From Candidatus Dormiibacterota bacterium (GTDB taxonomy: Bacteria > Chloroflexota > Dormibacteria > Aeolococcales > Aeolococcaceae): a DNA stretch of 64,000 nt. The notes below the pieces were generated by a model. It was not told where the DNA came from, ran no database searches, and saw nothing but the letters and a program-made list of their open reading frames with translations. This document shows, one piece after another, positions 24,679-33,861 of the stretch; position 1 is the stretch's first letter, and each line of letters begins with the position of its first letter. The position numbers and the translations under genes were made by a program. The DNA lies in contig PMOL01000016.1 of assembly GCA_003162415.1 (NCBI GenBank), positions 62,001-126,000 on the forward strand. Direction: 5' to 3'.

Positions 24679-25704
24679 GTGACCCAGGCAACCCCCCTTC
24701 GTGCCGCCGTGGTCGGCTCCACCGGCTACATCGGTATGCAGTGCACCGCCCTGCTCGCCGCGCACCCGGACGTTGAGCTGACCCGAGTGCTCGGCCACCG
24801 CAGCGCCGGCAAGCGCTACTGCGATGTCGTGCCTGGGAGCCCCGTCGGCCTGATCATCGAGGACAGCCTCGACCCCGGTTCGGCCGACGTCGTGATGGCC
24901 GCGCTGCCGCACACGGTGGCGGCCTCGTTGGCGCCTGGCTGGCTCGCGGGTGGGGCGACGGTCATCGACTGCTCGGCGGACTTCCGCCTGCACGATGCTG
25001 CCGCCTATCGTCGCTGGTACGGAGTCGAGCATCCGTCGCCGGATCTGCTCGACGAGGCGGTGTACGCAATGGTCGAGCTGCAGCGCGACCGTCTGGCCTG
25101 CGCAAATCTCATCTCGGTGCCCGGATGCTATCCGACGGCCACGCTGCTCGCGTGCGTCCCACCGCTGCGCGCGGGGCTGATCGAGCCGGACATCGTCGTC
25201 GACGCCAAGAGCGGGGTCAGCGGCGCGGGGCGTGAAGCGAAGGTCGCCAATCTCTTTTCGGAGGTCAACGAGTCGGTGCACGCGTACGGTGTGGCGGGAC
25301 ACCGACACAAGTCCGAGATGCTCGAGCAGCTGCGCGACGCCGCCGACGGGGATGTCGGGTTCACGTTCGTCCCCCACCTGATTCCCATGACCCGAGGCAT
25401 CCTCGCGACCGCGTACCTCCGCCCGCGTCCGGGCGTGACCGAGGCCGATCTTCACGAGCTGTATGCGGCGTTCTGCGACACCAGCCCGTTCCTCGACCAT
25501 GTCCACACGCCCCCGGCGACCAAGAGCGTGACCGGGACCAACCGTGCCGCGATCCATTCCGGCTGGCAGGACGGCATGGCGGTCGTCACCGTCGCCATCG
25601 ACAACCTCGGCAAGGGCGGCGGTGGGCAGGCGGTGCACGCCATGAACGTCCGCTTCGGGTTCGACGAGACGGCCGGGCTGGAGTCCCGCGTGCTGTGGCC
25701 ATGA
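24679..25704 (+). CDS. argC: N-acetyl-gamma-glutamyl-phosphate reductase
   Basis: NADPH-dependent reduction of N-acetylglutamyl phosphate in arginine synthesis. The NAD(P)-binding start AAVVGSTGYIGMQCTALLA, the catalytic Cys in VPGCYPTATLL and the later motif GHRHKSEMLEQL are all present. Length 341. The GTG start follows a TATACT box by 9 nt, with no ribosome binding site. First gene of the operon; the stop overlaps argJ (ATGA). Confidence 0.97.
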   Translation: MTQATPLRAAVVGSTGYIGMQCTALLAAHPDVELTRVLGHRSAGKRYCDVVPGSPVGLIIEDSLDPGSADVVMAALPHTVAASLAPGWLAGGATVIDCSADFRLHDAAAYRRWYGVEHPSPDLLDEAVYAMVELQRDRLACANLISVPGCYPTATLLACVPPLRAGLIEPDIVVDAKSGVSGAGREAKVANLFSEVNESVHAYGVAGHRHKSEMLEQLRDAADGDVGFTFVPHLIPMTRGILATAYLRPRPGVTEADLHELYAAFCDTSPFLDHVHTPPATKSVTGTNRAAIHSGWQDGMAVVTVAIDNLGKGGGGQAVHAMNVRFGFDETAGLESRVLWP

Positions 25705-26930
25705 GCGCGCCGGTCGCGCAGCAGTCACGCGCCGGTGTGTGCGCACCACTCGGATTTCGCGGCGGCGTCGCCGCTGCGGGCATCCGCGGCGATGGGGACG
25801 AGATGCGCACCGACCTGGCGGTGATCCGTTCGGACACGCCTGCGGCCGCTGCGGGTGTCTTCACGCGCAACACGGTCAAAGCGGCACCGGTGGTCATCTC
25901 CCAGTTGACGCTGCGCCGCGGGACACCGATCTCCGCGGTGGTGGTGAATGCCGGCAACGCCAACGCGTGCACCGGCGCGCAGGGGTTCCGCGATGCGCTG
26001 GTGATGTGCACCGCCGCCGGCGACGCGCTCGACCTCGACCCGAGCGACGTCCTGGTGTGCAGCACCGGTGTGATCGGCCGGCCGATGCCGATGGACCGGG
26101 TCGTGCGCGGCATCCGTGCTGCCGCACTCGCGATCTCGCCGTCAGCAGGAGGCGATGTTGCCCGAGCGATCATGACCACCGACACCATCGCAAAGGTGGC
26201 GGAGGTCACCTTCGTCGCGGGCGGGCTGACCTACACCATCGGTGGCACCGCCAAAGGTGCGGGGATGCTGCACCCCGACATGGCAACGTTGCTGGCGTTC
26301 ATCACCACCGATGCGCCGATCGATGCGGCACTGCTGCAGCCGGTGCTATCCCGCGTCACCGACAGCACGTTCAACTGCGTGACCGTGGACGGCGATACGT
26401 CGACGAACGACTCCTGCATCCTGCTCGCCAACGGCGCCGCGGGTGGCGCGACATTCGCCGCGGGATCGGGTGCGCTGGCAGACTTCGAGGCCGCGCTCCT
26501 CGAGGTCTGCGATTCACTCGCCGAGCAGCTTGTCGCCGACGCCGAGGGAGCGACGCGTCACTTCCGTGTCGCCGTCAGCGGCGCCGCAGATGCTGGCCAG
26601 GCGCGCATCGCCGCGCGTGTGGTCGCCCAAAGCTCATTGGTGAAGACGGCCATCCACGGTGGCGACCCCAACTGGGGCCGTATCGTCGCCGCCCTCGGCC
26701 GCAGCGGCGCCACCTTCACCCTCGATCGGTGCCGGGTCGCGATCGGTGGTCTCGTGGTCTTCGATCGCGGCGCTCCCGAACCGGTTGACGCCGAGCGAAT
26801 CCGCATTGCCCTCTCGCATCCACGACTCGACATCGTCATCGACCTTGGAGCGGGCGACGGTGCTGGTCACGCGTGGGGCTGCGATCTTTCCGCCGATTAC
26901 GTGCGCATCAACGCCGACTACACCACCTGA
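25701..26930 (+). CDS. argJ: Glutamate N-acetyltransferase / amino-acid acetyltransferase
   Basis: Ornithine acetyltransferase recycling the acetyl group from N-acetylornithine to glutamate. The self-cleavage site is visible in GTAKGAGMLHPDMATLLAF, where the Thr of MAT becomes the N-terminal nucleophile of the beta chain. VDGDTSTNDSC and the C-terminal DYVRINADYTT are family hallmarks. ATG at 25701 overlaps the argC stop; 409 residues. Its presence implies the cyclic acetyl pathway. Confidence 0.97.
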   Translation: MSAPVAQQSRAGVCAPLGFRGGVAAAGIRGDGDEMRTDLAVIRSDTPAAAAGVFTRNTVKAAPVVISQLTLRRGTPISAVVVNAGNANACTGAQGFRDALVMCTAAGDALDLDPSDVLVCSTGVIGRPMPMDRVVRGIRAAALAISPSAGGDVARAIMTTDTIAKVAEVTFVAGGLTYTIGGTAKGAGMLHPDMATLLAFITTDAPIDAALLQPVLSRVTDSTFNCVTVDGDTSTNDSCILLANGAAGGATFAAGSGALADFEAALLEVCDSLAEQLVADAEGATRHFRVAVSGAADAGQARIAARVVAQSSLVKTAIHGGDPNWGRIVAALGRSGATFTLDRCRVAIGGLVVFDRGAPEPVDAERIRIALSHPRLDIVIDLGAGDGAGHAWGCDLSADYVRINADYTT

Positions 26931-26954
26931 TACGGAGCAACCACCACAACCACC

Positions 26955-27830
26955 ATGCCTGAACAGACCATCGACGAGCAGATCCATCGTGCCGAAGTGC
27001 TCATCGAAGCACTGCCCTACATCAAGCGTTTCGCCGGGCACATCCTCGTCATCAAGGTCGGCGGTGCGGCGAGCGCTGCGGCGGACCTTGATTCGGTGCT
27101 CGAGGACGTGGTGCTGCTGCGCTTCGTGGGCATGCGACCGGTGATCGTGCACGGCGGGGGGCCTGAGATCAGCGCATGGCAGGAGCGCATGGGGATCGAA
27201 ACCAGGTTCGTCAACGGGCTGCGCGTCACCGATGCGCCGACCATGGAGATCGCAAAGATGGTGCTGACCGGCAAGATCGGGCCCGATATCGTCGCGCGCA
27301 TCCACACGCTCGGTGCGGGCGCGATCGGGCTCTCGGGCGAGGACGGCCCGACACTCCTGGTCCGTCCGCGCTCCGGTGCGGACGGCGCCGACCTGGGCTT
27401 CGTCGGCGATGTCGTGCAGGTCAACGCAGAGCCGATCATGGCCATCCTCGACCAGGGGCGCATCCCGGTGATGGCGTCGATCGGTCTCGGCTACGACGGT
27501 CACGCCTACAACGTCAACGCCGACACCGTTGCCGCCGAGGTCGCGGTTGCGCTGGACGCAAGCAAGCTCATCCTCATGACCGACGTCGAGGGCGTGCGTG
27601 ACGGGAGCGGCAACCTGATCAGCGCGCTCGACGCTGCTCGCGGCCGTGAGCTCCTCGCCGCGGGCGTCATCCGTGACGGGATGATCCCCAAGGTCGAGGC
27701 CGCCATCCGAGCCACCGACGGTGGCTGCGCAACTCACATCATCGACGCGCGCGTCCCGCATGCGCTGCTCCTCGAGGTGCTCACCGAGCGTGGCGTCGGC
27801 ACCATGCTGACCAGGACCGACACGGCATGA
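26955..27830 (+). CDS. argB: Acetylglutamate kinase
   Basis: Phosphorylates N-acetylglutamate, usually the arginine-inhibited step. Amino-acid kinase fold: ILVIKVGGAA at the N-terminus, IVHGGGPEISAWQERMG, FVNGLRVTD, YNVNADTVAAEVAVAL and LILMTDVEGV. Length 291. A 24-nt gap separates it from argJ, the largest in the operon. Its stop overlaps argD (ATGA). Confidence 0.97.
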   Translation: MPEQTIDEQIHRAEVLIEALPYIKRFAGHILVIKVGGAASAAADLDSVLEDVVLLRFVGMRPVIVHGGGPEISAWQERMGIETRFVNGLRVTDAPTMEIAKMVLTGKIGPDIVARIHTLGAGAIGLSGEDGPTLLVRPRSGADGADLGFVGDVVQVNAEPIMAILDQGRIPVMASIGLGYDGHAYNVNADTVAAEVAVALDASKLILMTDVEGVRDGSGNLISALDAARGRELLAAGVIRDGMIPKVEAAIRATDGGCATHIIDARVPHALLLEVLTERGVGTMLTRTDTA

Positions 27831-29056
27831 GCACACACGCCGGCGCCGCTGCCGGACGCACCCCGGTAGAGCGCGCGAAGGCCGCGCTCATGGACACGTA
27901 TCAGCGCCAGCCGATCACGCTGCGCAGCGGCCACGGTGTGTGGGTCACCACCGACGACGGGCGCGAGCTCCTCGACGTGGTCGCCGGCATCGCCGTGAAT
28001 GTCCTCGGCCACAATCACCCGGCGCTTCGCGACGCGATTGCCGGCCAGGCGGCGACGCTCATGCACACCAGCAACCTCTACTACACGGAACCGCAACTCG
28101 AGCTCGCCGAGCTCCTGGTCGCGTCCGCCTTCCCTTCGCGCGTGTTCTTCTGCAACAGTGGGGCCGAGGCAAACGAGGGCGCCATAAAGCTGGCGCGCAA
28201 GTGGGGGAAGGTGCATCGCGACGGAGCGCATGTCATCGTCTGTGCGCAGGGCGCGTTCCACGGACGCACGATGGGTGCGCTCGCAGCCACCGCGAATCCC
28301 CGCTACCGCAAGCCGTTCGAGCCGCTACCCAAGGGGTTCGTGCACATCCCCTACGGCGACCTCGAAGCGCTCGAGCAGTCCATCGACAGTGCGACCTGCG
28401 CGGTGATGCTCGAGCCCATCGAGGGGGAGAGCGGCGTGATCCCGCTCGAGCCGGGGCGGCTCGCGGCGATCCGGCGCCTGTGCGATGAGCGCAACGTGCT
28501 CCTCATCCTCGACGAGATCCAGACCGGCATGGGACGCACCGGCCGCTGGTGGGCCTACCAGCACGAGGACGCTGCGCCGGACATCATGACCGTCGCCAAG
28601 GCGCTCGGAGGCGGCGTTCCGATCGGCGCGATCCTGGCGGCGCCTCGCGCTGACGTCTTCGAGCCCGGTGACCACGGCTCGACGTTCGGAGGCGGGCCGC
28701 TCGCCTGCGCCGCTGCAGTTGCGGTGATGCAGGCGGTTGAGAGCGAGGGTCTGGTTGAGAATGCCGCCGAGGTGGGCGACTACCTCGCCGAGTCGCTGAG
28801 CGCGCTTGCCGACCGCGGGGCGCCGATTGCCGGGGTGCGCGGCCGAGGCCTGATGCTGGGGATCGGGCTGAGCCGCGACGTCGCTCGCGACGTCGCCGCC
28901 GCCGCGTTGGACGAAGGACTGATCGTCAACGCGATCGGCGAGCGCACGTTGCGGCTGGTCCCGCCGCTGGTCATCACCCGCGACGAGGTCGATGAGGCGG
29001 TGCTGCGCCTGGGCCGCGCATTTGACGCCGTGGCCGGCTACGGCGCCGACGCATGA
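27827..29056 (+). CDS. argD: Acetylornithine aminotransferase
   Basis: Class III PLP aminotransferase forming N-acetylornithine. FCNSGAEANEGAIKLARKWG, FHGRTMGALAATANPRYR, LILDEIQTGMGRTG and the PLP lysine in TVAKALGGGVPIGA are seen, followed by STFGGGPLACAAAVAVM. Length 409. ATGA overlaps at both ends tie it to argB and argR. In actinobacterial operons argF normally follows here; it is missing. Confidence 0.96.
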   Translation: MSTHAGAAAGRTPVERAKAALMDTYQRQPITLRSGHGVWVTTDDGRELLDVVAGIAVNVLGHNHPALRDAIAGQAATLMHTSNLYYTEPQLELAELLVASAFPSRVFFCNSGAEANEGAIKLARKWGKVHRDGAHVIVCAQGAFHGRTMGALAATANPRYRKPFEPLPKGFVHIPYGDLEALEQSIDSATCAVMLEPIEGESGVIPLEPGRLAAIRRLCDERNVLLILDEIQTGMGRTGRWWAYQHEDAAPDIMTVAKALGGGVPIGAILAAPRADVFEPGDHGSTFGGGPLACAAAVAVMQAVESEGLVENAAEVGDYLAESLSALADRGAPIAGVRGRGLMLGIGLSRDVARDVAAAALDEGLIVNAIGERTLRLVPPLVITRDEVDEAVLRLGRAFDAVAGYGADA

Positions 29057-29550
29057 GCGCGACCACGACCCGGGTGATCGGTCCGGCGGCGAAACCGGCG
29101 CGCCATCGCGCCATCCTCGCACTGGTTCGTGGTGGGGTGATCCGCACCCAGGAGGACCTCGTCGCCGAGCTCAACCGCAGGCGGTTCCCGGTCACCCAGG
29201 CGACGGTGAGTCGCGACATCCGCGAGCTCGGCCTGCTCCGCGTCCACGACGATGCCGGCCCCCGCTACATGGCGCCGGTCGCCGAGCTCGACGTGGAGCA
29301 GACCATGCAGCGATTGCGCAACGCGATCCGCGAGCATGTTCAGGGAATCGAATTCGTCGATCTGCTCGGCATCGTGCACACCGCACCCGGATGCGCACCG
29401 CTGGTGGGTGGCGCGCTCGACGGTTCGCGATTCGAGGAGGTTGTGGGCACCATCGCCGGTGATGACACGGTTCTGGTGATCGCGCGGTCGCGACCCGCCG
29501 CGCAGCGTCTGCTGCTTCGACTCAACTCGATGTCGCAGGAGGACGCATGA
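29053..29550 (+). CDS. argR: Arginine repressor
   Basis: The N-terminal winged helix reads ARHRAILALVRGGVIRTQED, then LVAELNRRRFPVTQATVSRDIRELGLLRV. The C-terminal hexamerisation/arginine-binding domain carries HTAPGCAPLVGGALDG and GTIAGDDTVLVIARS. Length 165. Located between argD and argG, it should feed back on the palindrome in front of argC. Confidence 0.96.
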   Translation: MSATTTRVIGPAAKPARHRAILALVRGGVIRTQEDLVAELNRRRFPVTQATVSRDIRELGLLRVHDDAGPRYMAPVAELDVEQTMQRLRNAIREHVQGIEFVDLLGIVHTAPGCAPLVGGALDGSRFEEVVGTIAGDDTVLVIARSRPAAQRLLLRLNSMSQEDA

Positions 29551-30797
29551 CCGTCCGCGAGCGTTGCGTGCTTGCTTACAGCGGCGGCCTCGACACCTCG
29601 GTGGCGATCCGATGGCTGCAGGAGGAGCTCGGCTACGACGTGATCACGCTGACGGCGGACCTCGGTGAGTCGAAGGACGTCGACGCCGTCGTGGCCCGCG
29701 CGTTGCGCACCGGTGCGCTGAGTGCTCACGTTGCGGATGCCCGCCGCGTCTTCGTCGACGCCTTCTGCTTTCCAACTCTTGCGGCCGGTGCGCTCTATGA
29801 GGGTGTCTATCCGCTCGCGACCGCGCTGGCGCGCCCGCTCATCGCCAAGCTGCTTGTCGACGTCGCACGCGAGGAGGGCGCGACGGCCGTCGCCCACGGA
29901 TGCACCGGGAAGGGCAACGACCAGGTGCGGTTCGACGTCGCCGTCGGTGCGCTCGCGCCCGAGCTTCACGTGGTCGCGCCGGTTCGCGACTGGGACATGG
30001 GGCGCCCGCAGGAGCTCGAGTACGCCGCCGAGCACGGTATCGAGGTCCCGGTCACCAGGGCGTCTCCGTATTCCGTGGATGCGAACCTCTGGGGCCGCAG
30101 CATCGAGACCGGCGTGCTCGAGGACCCCTGGGTCGAACCACCCGACGATGTCTATGAGTGGACCGCGCATGACCATGCCCCGGGTGTGGTCGTCGAGATC
30201 GGATTCGAGCGCGGTGTCCCGGTCTCCATCGACGGCCGCAGGCTCGAAGGCGATCGATTGGTTGGGGAGCTCAACACCACCGCCGGTGCCCGCGGTATCG
30301 GCCGCATCGACCACGTGGAGAACCGTCTCGTCGGCATCAAGTCTCGCGAGGTCTACGAGGCACCGGCAGCGGTCACGCTGCACGCGGCGCATCACGCGCT
30401 CGAGAGCCTCACGATCACGCGCGACGTCGCGCGATTCCAGCGCATCGTCGCCGACGAATGGGCGCGGCTCGTCTACGACGGTCTGTGGTTCTCGGCACTG
30501 CGCACGGCGCTCGACGCGTTCGTCCAGGAGACGCAGGTGCACGTGACCGGGGCGGTCCGGATGCGACTCGAGGACAGCGTTGCCCAGGTCGTCGGAAGGC
30601 GTGCGGACCGATCGCTCTACAGCAACGACCTCGCGACCTATGACCGCGTGAGCGATACGTTCGACCATGCGGCGGCGCGCGGCTTCATCGAATTGTTCGG
30701 CCTGCCGCTTCGCACCCAAACGCGTGTGCAGGGAGCACTGGAGGACAGCGCGCCACTCCACGTCGAGCGGCGTACGCAACGGCGTGGCGACTCCTGA
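29547..30797 (+). CDS. argG: Argininosuccinate synthase
   Basis: ATP-dependent joining of citrulline and aspartate. The N-type ATP loop AYSGGLDTSVAIRWL is at the start, followed by THGCTGKGNDQ-type AHGCTGKGNDQVRFD, SPYSVDANLWGRSIE and EDPWVEPP. Length 416. The ATG overlaps the argR stop, and the 3' end overlaps the argH start by up to 14 nt. Confidence 0.97.
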   Translation: MTVRERCVLAYSGGLDTSVAIRWLQEELGYDVITLTADLGESKDVDAVVARALRTGALSAHVADARRVFVDAFCFPTLAAGALYEGVYPLATALARPLIAKLLVDVAREEGATAVAHGCTGKGNDQVRFDVAVGALAPELHVVAPVRDWDMGRPQELEYAAEHGIEVPVTRASPYSVDANLWGRSIETGVLEDPWVEPPDDVYEWTAHDHAPGVVVEIGFERGVPVSIDGRRLEGDRLVGELNTTAGARGIGRIDHVENRLVGIKSREVYEAPAAVTLHAAHHALESLTITRDVARFQRIVADEWARLVYDGLWFSALRTALDAFVQETQVHVTGAVRMRLEDSVAQVVGRRADRSLYSNDLATYDRVSDTFDHAAARGFIELFGLPLRTQTRVQGALEDSAPLHVERRTQRRGDS

Positions 30798-32220
30798 CCG
30801 GCGGGCGCGCGCCGTGCGCGCACCGAAAGTCTGGGCGGGCCGGCTGAGCGCACCGACCTCGGAACGCGTCGAGGCATACACAGCGAGCCTCGCCGTCGAC
30901 CGACGTCTCGGCGCTGACGATGTCGCCGGATCGCGCGCTCATGCGCGCATGCTGCGCAGCATCGGCGTCCTAACCGTCGCTCAGCATCGCGCCATCGACG
31001 CGGGCCTGCGGTCCATCGCGGCGGAACTGTCGGGCGACACGTTCGCGGTGGCCCCTGGAGATGAGGACATCCACACGGCGGTCGAACGCCGGCTCTTCGA
31101 GCTGTCTGGACCGGTCGCGGGCATGCTCCACACCGGACGCAGCCGCAACGATCAGGTCGCCACCGATCTCCGCATGTGGGCGCGGCGTGCCTGCACCGAT
31201 CTGCTGGTCGCGATTGCCGGATTGCAGGAGGCACTTGTGACGCGCGCGGCCGAGCATCGCACAGCGCCGATGCCCGGGTACACGCATCTGCAGCGCGCTC
31301 AGGTCGTGTCGCTCGCGCACCATCTCCTCGCCTACGTCGAGATGTTTGGGCGTGACGCGTTGCGCCTCGGTTCGGCACGCGCATCCTGCGACGAGCTTCC
31401 CCTGGGAAGCGGCGCGCTCGCCGGATCGACGCTGCCGCTCGACAGGGACCGCGTGGCCGACGAGCTCGGCTTCGGGCGCATCGCCGCCAACAGCATGGAC
31501 GCCGTCGCCGACAGGGATTTCGCCGTCGAGATCACGGCCGCCTGCGCGCTGGCCATGGTGCACTGCTCACGCCTCGGCGAGGAGCTGGTGCTCTGGTCGA
31601 GCGCGGAGTTCGGTTTTGCGAGCCTTCCCGACAGCCACGCCACCGGCTCCTCTCTGATGCCGCAGAAGAAGAACACCGACGTGGCCGAGCTCGCGCGGGG
31701 AAGAAGTGGTCGCGTCATCGGTGACGTCGTCGCCCTGCTCACCATGCTCAAGGGGCTGCCCCTGACCTACAACCGCGACCTCCAGGAGGACAAGGAGCCG
31801 CTCTTCGACGCCGTCGACACGACCGCGGCCACCGTCCGCATGCTCACCGAGCTCATGACCGTTGTGCAGTTCGACATCGATGCGATGCGCCGAGCGGCAT
31901 CCGACCCGGCACTCCAGGCGACAGACGTGGCCGAGCACCTTGTCACCAACGGCGTGCCCTTCCGGGAAGCGCACGGCATTGTCGGTGCGGTGGTTGCCCG
32001 AACGATCGCCACCGGGCGAACACTCGCGGATGTCGACCTCGATGAGTGGCAGGCGGCCTCCGATCGCTTCGATCCGAGCGTGCTCGAGCTCTTCGATCCC
32101 GATTCGGCGCTCCGCCGGCGCGACGTCCCCGGTGGTCCCGGGCCGCGCTCGGTCACCCGGCAGCTGACCCGCGCCCGCGCGCTGATCGCTCGCACCCGGA
32201 GGACCGCGCCGGGCGGTTGA
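30784..32220 (+). CDS. argH: Argininosuccinate lyase
   Basis: Final step, splitting argininosuccinate to arginine and fumarate. The fumarase/aspartase signature GSSLMPQKKNTDV carries the catalytic Ser. HTGRSRNDQVATDLRMW and MPGYTHLQRAQVVSLAHHLLAY are also typical. The GTG at 30784 is used; another GTG at 30814 begins nearer the conserved KVWAGRLSAPT. Last gene of the operon; no clear terminator follows. Confidence 0.96.
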   Translation: MATPDRRARAVRAPKVWAGRLSAPTSERVEAYTASLAVDRRLGADDVAGSRAHARMLRSIGVLTVAQHRAIDAGLRSIAAELSGDTFAVAPGDEDIHTAVERRLFELSGPVAGMLHTGRSRNDQVATDLRMWARRACTDLLVAIAGLQEALVTRAAEHRTAPMPGYTHLQRAQVVSLAHHLLAYVEMFGRDALRLGSARASCDELPLGSGALAGSTLPLDRDRVADELGFGRIAANSMDAVADRDFAVEITAACALAMVHCSRLGEELVLWSSAEFGFASLPDSHATGSSLMPQKKNTDVAELARGRSGRVIGDVVALLTMLKGLPLTYNRDLQEDKEPLFDAVDTTAATVRMLTELMTVVQFDIDAMRRAASDPALQATDVAEHLVTNGVPFREAHGIVGAVVARTIATGRTLADVDLDEWQAASDRFDPSVLELFDPDSALRRRDVPGGPGPRSVTRQLTRARALIARTRRTAPGG

Positions 32221-32248
32221 ACCGACGAGCGAACGTATCCTGAAATCC

Positions 32249-33028
32249 GTGACCCGAGCCACCCTCATCGTCGGCGATGTCCAGGGTGATGTCGACCGGC
32301 TCCGCCAGGCGCTCAGGCCCTACCCGGAGGACGAGGTCGACACCGTCTTCCTGGGCGACTTCTTCCAGGGCGGTGAGCCCGGCGCGGGAGGCGGCGCGGC
32401 GGCGGCCACGCTCGCCATGACCCGTCGCAACTCGTATTCCGTGCTTGGCAACCACGACCTCTTCCTGCTCGTGATGGTCGAGCGATCGCGCGGCGGTGAC
32501 CAGCTCGGCGCCTGGCGCACCCGTGACGGGCTGAGCATCGAGGATCTCTGGTTGAGCCGGCGCGGTGACTGGGCCGACCTCAACGCAGTTGCGTCTGACA
32601 CCGAGCTCGAGGCATGGCTGCGAGCGCTTCCATTTCTCGTCGAGCTCGAGGACGGCACCCTGGCGCAGCACACCGACGACGACCGCTACGCCGAGATCGG
32701 CGACACCGTCGAGGCGGTCAACTCGGCGGTGCGCGCGTGGCTCGCCACCAGGGGCGGCGCCTTTCAGGCCCTTCGCTACACCATCGGGAGGCACGGCTTC
32801 GACGACCCGGAGCGCCTGCGCCGGTACCTCGACCACTTCGGGGTGCGGCGCGTGGTCCACGGGCATACCCCGCACTGGGACGACGTGCCGATCTCGTTTC
32901 ACGGCGGTCTCGCGGTCGGCTACGACGGCAGGTTCTCGCGCTTCTGGGGTCGCGCCGAGGGCGAGGAACCGGGGCCGATCGGGGCGACCGTGGCGATCCT
33001 TCCGCCGCTACCGGTCGGCGCCGCTTGA
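32249..33028 (+). CDS. Calcineurin-like metallophosphoesterase
   Basis: PPP-type phosphoesterase with the metal-binding series VGDVQGD (start), FLGDFFQGGEPG, LGNHDLF and a late HGHTPHWDD. Length 259. The order fits ApaH/PrpE or serine/threonine phosphatase-like enzymes; the substrate cannot be told. The GTG start lies 7 nt after a TATCCT box (32236-32241) with no ribosome binding site, so a leaderless mRNA separate from argH is plausible. Confidence 0.85.
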   Translation: MTRATLIVGDVQGDVDRLRQALRPYPEDEVDTVFLGDFFQGGEPGAGGGAAAATLAMTRRNSYSVLGNHDLFLLVMVERSRGGDQLGAWRTRDGLSIEDLWLSRRGDWADLNAVASDTELEAWLRALPFLVELEDGTLAQHTDDDRYAEIGDTVEAVNSAVRAWLATRGGAFQALRYTIGRHGFDDPERLRRYLDHFGVRRVVHGHTPHWDDVPISFHGGLAVGYDGRFSRFWGRAEGEEPGPIGATVAILPPLPVGAA

Positions 33029-33040
33029 TCGCCCCGCGCC

Positions 33041-33745
33041 TCAGGGGTGGCGGCTGAGCATCTCTCCGAGGCGCGCGATCGGCGGCTCCTGCCCGGCGGT
33101 CACGTACGCGGTCACCACCAGCGAGAGGAGGAGCACCTTGAGGGCGCGGAACGGGGCGGCAGCCGGCTGCTGCGCCACCAGGCCCGAGAGCGCGATGCCG
33201 TCGATAGCGCTGAGGATTGCGCCGGCAAGCTCGCGCGGGGAAACCAGCGAATACGCAGGCAGCCGCCCGAGCACCTGGCGCAGCTCGACCTCGACCTCGT
33301 CCATGAGGTGAGTGCGCAGCGCTGCACAACGCACCCGGAGCGCCGGGCTGCTCAGGCTGACCGTGTAGAGGTCGATGAGCATGCGGAAGAACTCGGGCTG
33401 ATCGGCGCATCGGGCCTCGGCGTGGTCGAGGCCGGTCACGATGCGTTCGAGCGGATCGTCCACCGCCTCGACCACCGCCTTCCAGTTGGCGACCATCTGG
33501 CGTTCGGTCACCGTCACCAGCTCGAGGAGCAGCTCCTCCTTCGATTCGAAGTAGTAATGGAGGAGTCCGGGCGCGACCTTCGCCTCACGAGCGACGTCCT
33601 TGAGCGAGGTTTCCGCGTAGCCCTGGCGGCCCAGGACCGCAGCCGCGGCGCGGACGATCTGGGCTCTCCTTCCGGCCTCGTCGACATCGACGCCCTGGAC
33701 CGCCGTTCCCTCGTCCGAGGCGTTGATCGTGGCGATATTTCTCAC
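33041..33745 (-). CDS. TetR-family transcriptional regulator
   Basis: The GTG at 33745 gives 234 residues. The helix-turn-helix is at about 20-65: GRRAQIVRAAAAVLGRQGYAETSLKDVAREAKVAPGLLHYYFESKEELL. The C-terminal part is a helical ligand-binding domain, with no cysteine-rich or metal site obvious. Downstream of DegV and the ROK kinase on the same strand, 116 nt after DegV, so it may have its own promoter. Convergent with the phosphoesterase. Confidence 0.9.
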   Translation of the reverse strand: MRNIATINASDEGTAVQGVDVDEAGRRAQIVRAAAAVLGRQGYAETSLKDVAREAKVAPGLLHYYFESKEELLLELVTVTERQMVANWKAVVEAVDDPLERIVTGLDHAEARCADQPEFFRMLIDLYTVSLSSPALRVRCAALRTHLMDEVEVELRQVLGRLPAYSLVSPRELAGAILSAIDGIALSGLVAQQPAAAPFRALKVLLLSLVVTAYVTAGQEPPIARLGEMLSRHP

Positions 33746-33861
33746 GCGTTCAACCTGAGCGGCAATGCTAACCCGGCGAACGCGCCTGGGAGCGCTGTGA
33801 CCTCGAGTTGAGCGCCGACGCCGAAGCATCGCAGCACAAGAGGGTCTGACCGGCGCTCGGC

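Noticed and set aside
24085..25749. Very long open frame on the minus strand (554 codons)
   Set aside because: It lies opposite the GH15 gene end and argC, which have clear family motifs. Its composition is the Arg/Asp/His-rich pattern of an antisense frame in GC-rich DNA.
29340..30881. 513-codon minus-strand frame opposite argR and argG
   Set aside because: Antisense shadow of argG, whose motifs are complete; no domain visible in the shadow.
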